Shown piece by piece: positions 24,201 through 35,366 of a stretch of DNA of 64,000 bases. The DNA is taken from NCBI GenBank assembly GCA_020736575.1, contig JAGPYM010000003.1:248001-312000 (forward strand), given 5' to 3'. The notes under the pieces are model-generated. The model was not told where the DNA came from. It searched no databases and saw nothing but the letters and a program-made list of their open reading frames with translations. The position numbers and the translations under genes are program-made. Positions within the stretch are counted from its first letter, which is position 1. Every line of letters begins with the position of its first letter. Source of the stretch: Thelonectria olida (Eukaryota > Ascomycota > Sordariomycetes > Hypocreales > Nectriaceae).

Positions 24201-26222
24201 GGAAGCGACGGCAGCAACAAGATAATCATCACGAAGCACAACGGGGGATGCCCCTGGGAACGTCTGATTCTCCCTTGTCAAGTAATCCTTCATGCAAAGT
24301 AAGTCACTATGTTTCGACCCAAAGATGGTCCCGGATAGTTCAACGGGAAGTGACGGGCCATCAGCGATCTGGGGTACTCCACATGCACTGCTGTGAGCGA
24401 CGTCCATCACATGTAGTTTCGCTCGCCGCATCGGCCAACGTGGTGAGGGCTCAGCTGCACGCAAACTGAAACCCTGAGCCCAATAGTTTGGCATCGTCGA
24501 TTCTGCGCCGCAAAGAACAGTTGCACGTCCAAGTCGAGCACGAGCGCGCCGAACTGGCGACAGAATAAACTCGACGCCGCGACTGCACCACGGAGACGGA
24601 ACGGGAACCATCACACTTGTGCTAGTCCTTTGCAAAGTTCAATCTCTCCCTTGATACGAATAAGCACTACAGTGGGCATCCCGAGTTTGACGCTCAAGAG
24701 GCGCAGAGATCCCTGAATAATAATACCTTCGATCTCACGGGCTACATCAGCAAGCGATTTCCTAAAACGAGACGCTAACTACTGAATGATGGAGGGTCGC
24801 CCAAAAAAGCAAACAAGAGTCCACGGCTTCCTACGGAATTTGGAAATCCGGGGCAGATGCGGAGAAAAGCAGGGCATGTGCGTGGCACCGTTGAGCGGTC
24901 GCATATTACATCATGTAACGGGCTCCAAGTCCTCCTCCCCGTGGAGTTGATGCGTACAAACTACCGACTGGGATATTTTGCCTCGCATGGCGTCGTCCTC
25001 GGGCAGGCTTCCAATCAGAAACTCCAGCGGAGGCCGCCGTCCTCCACAAGAGCCTTGTTCTGTGAGGGGGGTTGGCATAGAAAGAGGCTTGTTTAAGGGT
25101 GATAACGGGAGGCCAGACAAGGCCAGGACGGTGTGGCGGCTGGAACGGTTCCGGGTGAGGATTTCCTCTCGAGGGGCGAATGGGCGACACGGCTGTTGGT
25201 TGAGCTTTGGGAAAGGCTGGCTGCACGTCATCCGCGCGTTGAGGATCATTGGGATCGAGCATGTGTGTGGGACAGCTTGACAAGGCATGACAACCAGGAG
25301 TGGCGAGCCATCTCATGTCACAAATGAAGACTTTATCTTTAAATCAAGGGCTTGTCGCAGGTTTCAATCCAATGTCAAGTCTTATCAAGACAAAGCCGTT
25401 GGGTGGTGGAATGTGGCGGGCAAACCACAACGCTCAGGCACAAGTTAACTGGGGCTTCAACGCAGGGCGACATTCGGAGAATGAATGGGCCACGGACAAG
25501 CATGCAATTGCTCTCAGCCAGCCTCTTTGCTGACCATTCTCAACCCCCTTTTCTATCCTTGTCAATACCAGTACCAGACAACCAGACTATCTCGACCTCG
25601 CCTTACGCGTGCATGAGATCGTCGCCCGCATGTCTCGGGGTTAACATGTCCCGACGGCCCCAATCCGACGAACCCTCCATTTGATGCAGCACGCGGCCCC
25701 CCTTTATCCCGACTATCGATCTTGGATGGCGCTTTCTGGATTTGCGCTCGCTCTAGATGGCTCCGTGGATAGCATGTCTCTCATCAACCTGCTTGCCTGC
25801 CCTCCTGTTCTGCCACCACACCTTTTAAACTCGGCAACCAGTCATTTCCGAGAGTTGAGACATTGCCATCAACACGAGAAGACGCGTGCGCGAGGGGTCG
25901 TAGTTAGAGACACGGGGTCGGCTGACAAGCCATGTGATGTCTTAGCCTTTGCCAGTCGGTGGTAGGATGCAAGGCTCATTCCTGGACCGGGTGAGGTCGG
26001 AAGAGACCAAACTCTGGTCAGATTTTGGATGCATTCACAGAGAAGAGGCTCGGCGAGCAGGCCTGGATACGGGCTGCTTCGTGAGTCTGTGTAACGTTGG
26101 TTTTGCCGCCGCCTAGTTTCTTATGGACCAGGATGTAGTCAACCCAACGTCAGCCTTGAAAAGGGTGTGCACGAACGACCGATTGTGCGTAATCAATCTG
26201 GAGCCTGCTAGGCATCTCATGT
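18208..26222. other. 8-kb region without a supportable gene
   Basis: Lies 5' of the kinase gene and 3' of the lipoate ligase gene. Reading frames up to about 260 codons occur, but many start at TTG or GTG rather than ATG. They show low-complexity or Arg/Pro/Ser-rich shadow composition with no domain that I recognise. No transposase, reverse transcriptase, terminal repeat or tRNA is visible. The kinase-proximal part holds a (CGAG)n/(GTTC)n microsatellite near 18440-18472 and a long T tract at 18666-18692. The rest has ordinary mixed composition, not the strong AT bias of RIP-mutated repeats. It could contain long untranslated leaders, regulatory DNA or non-coding RNA. Confidence 0.55.
18440..18472. 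repeat. (CGAG)n / (GTTC)n microsatellite pair
   Basis: Four GAGC-type units are followed directly by three GTTC units. On the plus strand the halves can pair with G-U wobbles. On the minus strand, the likely leader strand of the kinase gene, they pair poorly (A-C mismatches). Probably a simple repeat. Confidence 0.6.
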
Positions 26223-27455
26223 CTAGGTCTGGTTTTCATTGCCGGGCCTGGTGAACTGGGCTCCCAAGACCTGGTTCATCCATTTGCCGACCTTGTCAGC
26301 GCTGTTCTCAGTCATGCCTGCCTGAGCAAGGTGTGGTGGCCAGTCGGCAATGTCGTAAAAGGGAACCGTCTTGAGCGTCGACGTTTCCAAGGCTTGCCCG
26401 TCGACGGCAAATTCGCCGAGGACCCCTTGTCTGGCATCGAATCGGAGTTGATGCTGTGCATGTTAGTCAATGTCTTGTCACATCCGGTACGCACTCACGT
26501 CAAAGGGCAACGCAGGCCTCTCGCGAGGGTCGTCCTCGTACGGAGTCGTCGAAAAGGTAAACCTAGGCGTCTGGCCGTAGATCCAGTTTCTGGATCGCAA
26601 CTCATCGTAGCCTTTTCGAATATTGGGGACGTTGAGGGCATCCTTGTCGACCGTCTCTCTCACGTCGAACTCGCCGTACATGCGGCCAAACTCATCCACC
26701 ACGGCCTCCTCGAATGCGGCCTTGTCCACGTCGGCATTACGTACCGGACTGCGCACACTATCCACGCCTCGGGTCTTGACAAAGGCCTCGGCTGGTGAGC
26801 GAAGCATGCCCGAGATGTTCTTCAGGTTCGGACTGCGCAGGAGGCAAGTGCCGTGGTGCAGCGAACGAAGACGCGTCAACTTGTAGGCTGAGCCCGAGAT
26901 TTTATATGTGCCGATGGGGTCATCGGGTACGTCCATGACAATGTCATGACGCTCATTGACGCGCGTGTTTTTGCGTCCCAGGGACGATAGAGCTCGAACA
27001 ACCATGTTGGCATGCTTGTCGCGGTCGAACGCGGCAGGCGGGCAGATGACGCTGAAGTTGATGTTTCCGCTGTCGTGGAAGACTGTTCCGCCACCGGATC
27101 GACGGCGAAGTAGATGGACAGGTCCAGAGGTCCACCCAACGCTCGTCGGTGAGTCTCTGATCCGAGCCAGCCGGTGTAGGTTGACTTCCATCCAGGGGTT
27201 CTGGTTGCGGCCAAAGACGACGCAGGGCGAGTTTGTGTACAGAATGAGGATGGTGGAATCGGTGTGAGTGTTTTGCAGCAGGTGATGCTCTATGGAGAGA
27301 TTGAGAAAGGGGTCGCTTGAGGCCGAGATGTAGACCTGGGTCTTGCTCGAGGAATGAGAGGCAGCCTCGGTGAAGCGTCGTGTTGAGATGGATGAGGGGA
27401 GAGCGAGGTTGGCGAGGCGCCGCGATGGCCTAATGAGGCGATTGATGAGGGCCAT
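26223..27455 (-). CDS. AIM22: Mitochondrial lipoate-protein ligase
   Basis: Two exons, 27455-26499 and 26453-26223, with a 45-base intron (GTGAGT...GACTAAC...CACAG) give 395 residues. The first ~30 residues are basic and Ser/Ala/Leu-rich with no acidic residue before position 30, consistent with a mitochondrial presequence. The lipoyl/octanoyl transferase core shows RRRSGGGTVFHDSGN (117-131) and GTYKISGSAYK, where K185 matches the conserved lysine of LplA enzymes. By family knowledge it attaches lipoate to E2 subunits of 2-oxoacid dehydrogenases and to glycine-cleavage H protein. Exon 2 supplies the small C-terminal domain and was joined in phase 0. Confidence 0.92.
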
Positions 27456-27792
27456 TGTGATTGGGCGAGAGTTCTATTGGAGCATAGCCTCGTAGATGAA
27501 CGAGGATGAGCTATCTTGGACGGTTGGCGAGGTGAGGCCTAAACTGTTGAGATTTCACCGGAGGTCAAAACCTCAGCCTTGCAGCGGGCGACGAACCACG
27601 GGGCGGCTGATCCACTGTGGATAGCGACTTCAGGGGCGTTCCCCAGTGGTCGCAGCTCCAGGTGAGGTACCGCCAATTCGCTATTGGCGGGACGGTCCAG
27701 GGATGATGAATTATCCAGGGTCCCGTTGAGAACTTCAGTCACCTTGGAATCGAGCCATTTCGCCCGACGCCGGAAGATGAGTAGTCACTTAT

Positions 27793-28149
27793 ATGTACAA
27801 TTGGAATGCAATTGCTGAAATGTTCTCTCTACATCAATGGTTATCCTGGTGTCGGCAGGCTCACAGTCGCAAAAGAGCTGGAGAAGTTGATTCCAGGATC
27901 CAGAGTCTACGCAAATCATCGTTTTCGAGGAGAGCCGCCGGCGAAGGACGGGGTTCTGAGCTCAATATCAAGTTGACCGACTCGGAGAAACTGAGAAGCA
28001 TTCGGGAAGAGGACATGTTCCGCTTTGGAGGGCGAAGTGAGCTGGAATTGGACATGATCAGCCCAGCTGAAGCAGCTCGGAGAATAGCAGAGCATGTCAG
28101 TCGGGTAGAAAACAGGGCAAAGAGTCGGAGCGAAGCAGTTCTATCTTGA
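27793..28149 (+). CDS. Hypothetical 118-residue protein
   Basis: A single-exon ATG frame between the divergent lipoate ligase and chorismate synthase genes. I do not recognise the family. The N-terminal 20 residues are aromatic-rich and the remainder is charged and helical. The end (ISPAEAARRIAEHV) is faintly like the C-terminal helix of small P-loop kinases, which is only an impression. It is followed at once by an AT-rich stretch. It might be a genuine small gene, the remnant of a longer gene, or a chance frame. Confidence 0.35.
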   Translation: MYNWNAIAEMFSLHQWLSWCRQAHSRKRAGEVDSRIQSLRKSSFSRRAAGEGRGSELNIKLTDSEKLRSIREEDMFRFGGRSELELDMISPAEAARRIAEHVSRVENRAKSRSEAVLS

Positions 28150-28250
28150 GGCGCATCTTGATTAAAATAAAGAAAAACATGAATAAAACTTGGAATAAAT
28201 AAAGATATATCATAAATAATTGTTATAATTACCCTTTTATACTCGTTCTC
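28150..28250. other. AT-rich patch
   Basis: About 100 bases dominated by AAATAA/ATAAA-like words, with several AATAAA signals on the plus strand, in otherwise GC-balanced DNA. It fits a polyadenylation region for the preceding small frame. An AT-rich replication element is a weaker alternative. Confidence 0.45.
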
Positions 28251-28417
28251 TCCTCTCGACTACCCCTCCCCCGCACTCGCCCTTGCTTCGCTCTTTAAAA
28301 ATTATCCAGAACAGTCACGCCCGAAATCGGATTCGCAAACTTTAATATAATTCCACCTCGTCGACAACAGCACACGACTCTCATATTTGCGTCAACAGCA
28401 ACAATCTTACTGCAACC

Positions 28418-29662
28418 ATGTCCAGCTTCGGGCATTACTTCCGCGTCACCACGTGCGTCCCAATGCTTCATCCCAAACCCTCCGTCGTCACTGACCACTT
28501 CGCAGCGCGGGCGAGTCCCACGGCAAAGTCCGTCTCGTGCATCATCGACAACTGCCCCCCCAAACCTCGCCCTCGTCGAGGCAGACATCCAGCCCCAGCT
28601 CAACCGCCGCCGCCCCGGCCAGTCGTCCATCACCACGCCTCGCAATGAAAAGGGCCGCGTCACCATCCACTCCGGCACCGAAAACGGCGTCACCTCGGCA
28701 CCCCCATCCTCCTCACCGTTCCCAACGAGGACCACCGTCCCAAGGACTACGGCAACCAGACAATCGACCTCTACCCCCGACCCTCGCACGCCGACTGGAC
28801 CTACCCCGAAAAGTACGGCGTCAAGGCCTCCTCTGGCGGCGGCCGCAGCTCGGCCCGCGAGACCATCGCCCGTGTCGCCGCTGGCGCCGTCGCTGAGAAG
28901 TGGCTCAAGGAGGCGTACGGCATCGAGATTGTCGCCTTTGTCACCTCGGTCGGCCACATCAAGCTCTTTGGCGACTCCAACTCCATGAGCTCCGACCCCG
29001 CCTTCCCGAGCCTCGCCGAGTCCATCACCCGCAAAAAGGTCGACGAGTTCCTCCCCGTCCGCTGCCCCGACGACGACTTCAGCCGCAAGATGGAGGACCG
29101 CATCGCCGAGCTGCGCGACGCCCACGACAGCACCGGCGGCACCGTCACCTGCGTCATCCGCAACTCGCCCGTCGGCCTCGGCGAGCCTGCCTTTGACAAG
29201 CTCGAGGCCCTGCTCGCCCACGCCATGCTCTCCATCCCCGCCGTCAAGGGCTTTGAGATTGGCTCCGGCTTCCACGGCGCCGAGATGCTCGGCAGCGTTC
29301 ACAACGACCCCTTTGTCGCCGCCCCTGCTCTCGACGCCGTCGCATCCAAGACGGGCATTCCCCGCTCCAAGCTGCAGACCAGCACGAACCACTCTGGCGG
29401 CATCCAGGGCGGCATTTCCAACGGCATGCCCATCTTCTTCAAGGTCGCCTTCAAGCCCCCGGCCACCATCAGCCAGGACCAGACTACCGCTCGCTACGAC
29501 GCTTCCGGCGAGGGCGTTCTCGCCGCCAAGGGCCGTCATGATCCATGTGTCGTCCCGCGTGCCGTACCTATCGTCGAGGGCATGGCTGCTCTAGTCATTG
29601 CCGATGCGGTGATGGCTCAGCACGCTCGCGAGGTGTGCAAGGGGTTGTCTGGAAAGCGATAA
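28418..29662 (+). CDS. ARO2: Chorismate synthase, with three apparent single-base indels
   Basis: Exon 1 (28418-28452) encodes [12 protein letters not shown] and ends at GTGCGT. Exon 2 starts at 28506 with AGESHG. Conserved blocks follow: [54 protein letters not shown] and [13 protein letters not shown], ending at 29662. These identify chorismate synthase, which makes chorismate from EPSP using reduced flavin. The frame is not continuous. Relative to the conserved protein there is one extra A in the run 28525-28527, one extra A in 28562-28564, and one missing C at 28693-28694. From about 28695 to the stop the frame is open and fully conserved, about 320 residues. All three changes sit in homopolymers, so sequence error is the simplest reading. 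A true pseudogene would make the strain an aromatic auxotroph unless another copy exists. Confidence 0.88.
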
Positions 29663-30162
29663 TCAAGGAGGTAAGAAAAGTAAAAAGGGTTGCAGTCATG
29701 ATTTGGGTCCGGTGTATCGATACCAAGATGAATGCTGTTTGTGACCAAATAGGTAGATGAATGAATATCTTCTCACACTTAGAATATTACCTTGCACCGT
29801 TTGTATCGCTTGGATGATAGGATAAGCAGTTAGGATGGGTTGATTGGTTATGACATAGATTAGAAAAGAGATTACGGCTAACTCGGCTTCAACATCAAGA
29901 AAAGTTCAAGTTTCGATATATTCTCAGCAACCCAGCCTGCTATAGGCAGACATCTGTCATAGTGAAACCTCAACATCTAAACACCCCTATATCATTCCCT
30001 TCATGATCCATTACATTTTGAGCGCCTGATATACCTGACCCGACCATTGACACCGGCTACTCCACGCTTGACATGTTGTACATGACCATATAGTTACCCA
30101 TTCCAACGCCGTACTCACCTCCTGATCCGCGCGAAAAGCATATCCAATTCTTCGTAAATTTC
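29663..30162. other. Convergent intergenic region
   Basis: 500 AT-leaning bases between the 3' ends of chorismate synthase and the first Zn2Cys6 factor. No gene or notable structure seen. Confidence 0.6.
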
Positions 30163-33054
30163 TCAAGGGCCTTGCCCGTCCTGATTTTCAAACAATCCCA
30201 ACATTTCCGAGGGGATAAGCTCAAGCCAAGGGCCCATCAGCTCCGGTTGCTGCAGGCCCAAGGCGCCAATATCAATGTCTTGGCTGTCAAATGTAATGGC
30301 GTCGATGTTTCCCATTGAAGGTGTCCACTGCATCGGGTAGGGCATTGGCCCTGGAGGATAATACACTGGATTCGGCGCTGGACAGGGCGTTCCAGCGACG
30401 GCAGTCGGGACACCTGCTAAAGTGCTGGGCGGAGATATGCTGAAGCCCTCAACTCCGTTTGATTGCTGGCTAGTCGGCTTAAACTTGAGGGCGATTTCCT
30501 CTCCGTCCTCGGTGTTGGCGAACTTCACCGTCGGTCGGCTCGAGCCGCTTGCAGCAGACATGTTACTCTGTCGACGAAGCAACCCAGGTCGCGGCGATGG
30601 TCTCGCAGCAGAGGGGTTTGTTTGATATGCCGGCGCGAGAAGGGTTGTTGACTCTGGCAAGCTCTGCCTGATCGGGTCAAACACCATGTTTCCAGGAGGA
30701 GTGCTCGTTTGTGCCGCCTGCGGAGGGTGCACCCCACCACCTGAATCCAGGTTTTGATACATCAGAGTCAGGCTGGAGTTGGGCGAGTTGGCCGTCCCCG
30801 ATAAACTCCATGCAATGGGCGGCCCAGAAGCCTTTGGAACCTGGTTCTCAAACCTGCGAAACGGGTTGCTCATGGCACCTCTGCTGTCGCGGCGGCCACG
30901 TTTGGTGCTCTCATACTCTTCCGACGTATACGTCTCGCAATCCCAGATGCCCTTGGCCTTTTGATCCAGAGCCGTCAAGATGTACTTGACACCACCCCAG
31001 TACAGCTGGATTTGCTGCAGCGAACTGTAGCATCGTTGGTAGTTTTGATTTGCCGCCGATGCCAGAAGCGAGTGCCTCGACTTGCCTTTCCCGTGCTCTG
31101 GTCGCTTCCCCGGCGGTGAATTGGCCCTCGATGGTGACTCGGATGCATTCGCACTGGATTCCATCAAGAATGCACATGCCGCGATGTAAATGGGCTGGCT
31201 GGTAAAGGGATTGCCAACAAAGCTCTTGGGATCGATGAGGTCCGCAAACGATAGAATATCGCAAATCGTCTTGGCGCTGCTCATGCTCAGCTCGCGGCTG
31301 TCCTGTAGCAGTTGCAGCTCGCTCCGCAGTTCCGCGAAAGGTGTCAGAAGCATTGGCTGATGAAGAATAATCAACAGTGCGTGGAACCAAAAGTGTAACA
31401 GAATAAACGTGGTGCCGTGGCCTGCGCCAAGATACGCCTTGAAATTGCTGACGTTGAACTGGAGTCGCCAGTCCCAGCTCTTATACAGTCGAGTAAGCTC
31501 ATGTTCCATCTCTGCCAATTTAGTCCACGTATCCTTATTGAGGTCATGGGCATCGCGAATCTTGTTTAGGACGTCGCACACACGACCATAGAGGTGGATG
31601 ATTTGGAGAAAAACGGGAAACAAGGCCGGCCATTTCGTGACTGCATCGATTGAAGGCTCTGGAAACGTAAGTTCAAAGTCGTCGTCACGGAACGTCACTG
31701 GACGGCCTGTTCCAGAAGAAATGACACGGTCCAGGATGAAGATGGCCCAGAAAGTGTCCATCCGCTCCTGGACGACTTCTCTTTCCTCCTCGGGATTTGG
31801 GGGGGTCGTGGACTCTTTGGCCTCGGGGCTATCTTCGTCGGGGTTCCTGCTCCAGCTTCGATACAGGGGATCTTTTTCACCCTGATACTGAACTCCGACC
31901 TCTTTCTGCAGGCCCAAGTCCACTGCCATTCGAATGGCAAGGCCAAGGTACATCCAAAGGGCACTGTCCTGGCTTGCGCCGAATCCTTCGTAGGCCATCA
32001 AAAGACACGCCTGGACTGCACCGACTGTCGGGCATGGGAACGTGTCTACCGTGGCTTGCCGGGCCCTCTGCGCAAAGGTGGCACCACGGTCGGTCCGGGG
32101 CATCTTGTCATTTCCGCCAGTTAGGGCTGGTGAGTCCGAGAATCTCGCCGCCAGGGAACAGATGGAGTCGACCAGAATCGGCTCGGCCCTTTTCTCATGG
32201 ACCATACGAAGAAACCTGGGCTGCTTAAGAAACGGATAGCTCGAGCCCATCTGCAGGAAGAATGTATTAATCAAGTTAGTGATCAATGGATGCACTGGCA
32301 ACGGATCATTTGGGTCGTAGACGGGCAGGTCTTCAATGATGACCTCACTGTCAGCAGCAGAACTGCTCCCCAGGGCTCCGCTGTGAGTGGACAGAGGGGA
32401 TGTCCCAGAAGCAGAACCAGCAGTTGATCGACGACGGTCACGAACCGAAACGACCATCTGTTTAAAGCCAGGAACGATGGCAGTCGGACCAAAGTATCGG
32501 AAATATGGCACACGGTGGTTTTCGGTGCGCCGAATAGCAGTCGGAGAGGTGGGCAGGTAATTCTCGGGAGGTTGACACTGAGCCACTTGGGGCGTCATAC
32601 TCAGCGCATCTTGCGTCGGTTCGGGCGTCTTGGTTTGCAAGGGCACTTCGGACAGCTGCAGTGGAGGCACATCGGGAGGAGCCTTGACGCGAACGTCAGG
32701 TTTATGGGGGTTCGAGTCCTCAACATGGTGAATTTCGGGAAGGTCTTGTTCGTCTTCGGGCTTCAATCCAGCTAGGTTCTCTCCCTCCTCTTTCTTGTTG
32801 TCCTCGGGGTATCCTAAACATTTGTGGCCGTTCTTGGTACATGTCGAGCAAAGAGGTCGTTCGCCGGCGCATCGCGTCTTTCGTCTTCTGCAAGTCAAGC
32901 AACTGGTCGAGTTAGAAGTGATTCTAGGGAAGACTCAAGTGACATACGCAGCGCCTATTCTTCTTCGTTTTGAGGGCGGCTGTCCCTGATTGTTCACAAA
33001 GCGAATCGGGCGCGACGACGGAAGCGAGTCCGACTTTTTGGCCGTGGTGGTCAT
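30163..33054 (-). CDS. Zn2Cys6 transcription factor with fungal-specific TF domain
   Basis: Two exons, 33054-32948 and 32902-30163, with a 45-base intron (GTATGT...CTAAC...CCAG) that interrupts the DNA-binding domain give 948 residues. The zinc cluster is complete: C37, C40, C47, C54, C57 and C64 (CX2CX6CX6CX2CX6C), preceded by a basic KRRRIGAA stretch. A conserved block VPYFRYFGPTAIVPGFKQ lies near residue 150, and the middle-homology region (fungal_trans type) spans roughly 240-480, with the typical SGTGRPVTFRDDDFEL segment. The C-terminal third is Pro/Ser/Gln-rich, as in activation domains. It should be a nuclear regulator, but target genes are unknown. A two-codon uORF (ATGTCCTAG) ends just upstream of the start codon. 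Confidence 0.88.
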
Positions 33055-35366
33055 GGCTAGGACATGGTGTTGCTGCTATGACAGTGTATGTGCGGTCTCG
33101 ATGGCTCGATGGTTGAAAGAATGACAAAGGACAAGATTTGGAGTTGCCACTTGGTTGGGGTCGCAATACTTTAGAGGCTGGATCGACAAGGGGTGGAGAT
33201 TATTATAGTGTATCCAGAAGTTGTATATTCGGTGGAGATGATATTAAAGGTAGACGAGAGCGCGACAATAGCCCAATAGCATTATAGAGGTCGGATTCGA
33301 GGTTTCAAGCATGGGATGTAACGGAGGAGAGGAGATGTGAGCTGATGGCTTGCGCGGAGGGAACAACACTGAAAGGGAGGCGGAGGATAAGAGTGTGACA
33401 CACAAGGCGCAATGGATCTGCTGAGCAAAGAAGCAAAAACAAAAAAAAAATAAAAAATAAAAATGTTACGCGGAGAGGTGCCGATGGCAGGTTACGAGAT
33501 GTTGAGGACTGAAAGAAGTTGAAGCCGCGGCATGAAGCGCGCCAAAGAAGGAAGGGACTTGCTCTGGAGACCTCATGGACCATGGCAGTCAAGCGACAGG
33601 GGCGACCCAGCCGGACCACTTACCAAGGCGTGGAAGTGGAAGGCGCGGTGCGGGCCACGACGGGTGTGGAGAAGGAAAGAGCCACTTGCTTAGTCTTGTT
33701 TTCACTTGTCCCTGTCGCCGTCCCCAAATCCCCTTGAGTTTTCCACAGGGACGGTTCGGGTACGGCATGTTTTGTCGATTCAATACCTAGGTAGGTAGCC
33801 GTACATAGTCCGTACCTCATATATCCTAGCAGTTTTGAGCGTTTAAAACAAACTGACACAAATTGGAGAGATCACCCAACTCAACGGTCTGCAGACTCAA
33901 TCTGGGTCTGGCTTGAGGTGCTTCTGAGCTAGCCTTGATTCCTCCTTCCCCTTGTCCACTCTCTCACTGGCTTACACCCGCAACCAGCTCCTTCCCCCTC
34001 ATGACTCTGGACTGTCTGTCTCCATGAACTCTCGTCGTCATCCGCTTATTTTCTCCCTTTCTGTTCTACCGTCTTCCTGACAAACCCCTATACCGCAAGT
34101 CAGGTAAGAAACTGCTCATGGCTCCTCTTGTGCTATGCCGCTTCAACTTGCCTTGCAACCACGTACCTTTGGCCCCCGCGCCCGAGGAGATCAAGTGACG
34201 ATGAAAATACTGCACTTCCACATCCCAACGTATGGGACCTTCCCAAGATTGCATTAGGTGCAGCACACAGGCAGGCATTCCAACGTCTACTTCATAAGTC
34301 CTCTCCAAGTCTCCATGCTCTCCGCGTTCCCATCCACCAACAGCATCTCATCCGACACACATCAAACGGCCTGCCCCTCGCCCGGACCAATTCGAGCATG
34401 GTATCGCCATCACCCATGCCAGCAACGAATCATAGCAACCTCACTTGCCTCCTTCAAGGATGCCTTTACCCGGTTTGTCTCCTCGCATTGTGGCGCTCGC
34501 CTTCCCAATTTCCGCCCCGGCCTCACCCGTTGCGATCGTTCAGAAGTGCATTCGTCCAGAACGCAAGCCCGCCTCCTCATGAGCCGGTCCCATTAAAGAC
34601 AAGTCACGCGAGGCTGCGGGAAAAATAGACAACTCACGCGGTGTCCAAGCTTTGCCCTTGAAATAGAACAGCTATCCGTTGGGTACATGCAAGCTAATGT
34701 ATTGTCCCAGTGGCATGGACTCGAAGAGCTCTCGCCCGCCTCCGGCAGCCACCCCGAAGTCCCCGACGTTCCAAAACCGGGTCCTCCGGATTCATTGTGG
34801 GGGATTCAAGGTGAATGAGGTTGTTCTTTGTCACCGAACTCGGTGAGAACAGTTCTCTCAACAAAATGGAATTATCTAATGTGTCACCTGGACAAGCATG
34901 TCGCTTCCAAGTTACTGCAAACCCCGCCTCAATATGCGGATCATCATGCATACCGGGTCTTGGCTGCTTGCTTCTATGCAAATAGAAGGGTAAGCTTACC
35001 GCTTTTCTAGGCCGGTGAGACAGATCCGAAGTGTTGCTAGGAACGACGAATTACCACCAGAAATTGACGAATTATTGTTTACCTGCGGCGTCTAATAGTG
35101 AGGCAACTCACTAGAGTCAAACCCAGCCAACCCTAAGAGCGCAAGTTGAATAGACGTAATCACCACTTCACGCATCACAAGCCAAGACACGATTCTGAAC
35201 AAGTATTGTACGCCGTCTACCAACCAAAAAAGGCCCTCATAAACACATAACACATTGCCAACCATATCCCAGCCTCTCTTCGACGCCATGTTCAACCCTT
35301 TTCCTTGTTTCACATAACTCCTATGGGTATCGTGGTCCACCGTCAAATCCAACCTTCGTTGGTCCC
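33055..35366. other. Upstream region of the first Zn2Cys6 gene, 2.3 kb
   Basis: Lies between the start of one factor gene and the 3' end of the next, both on the minus strand. It holds an A/T homopolymer stretch near 33437-33465 and an ACCTAGGTAGGTAG motif near 33785-33798, a word often seen in Sordariomycete promoters. No gene supported. Confidence 0.5.

Noticed and set aside
28295..29539. A 414-codon frame antisense to chorismate synthase
   Set aside because: Same codon-bias effect; low-complexity Gly/Ala/Val/Asp composition, while the sense strand has conserved chorismate synthase motifs.
32705..32720. B-box-like GGGTTCGAGTCCTC
   Set aside because: It lies inside the coding exon of the Zn2Cys6 factor, encoding EDSNPH on the other strand. 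No A-box or cloverleaf surrounds it.
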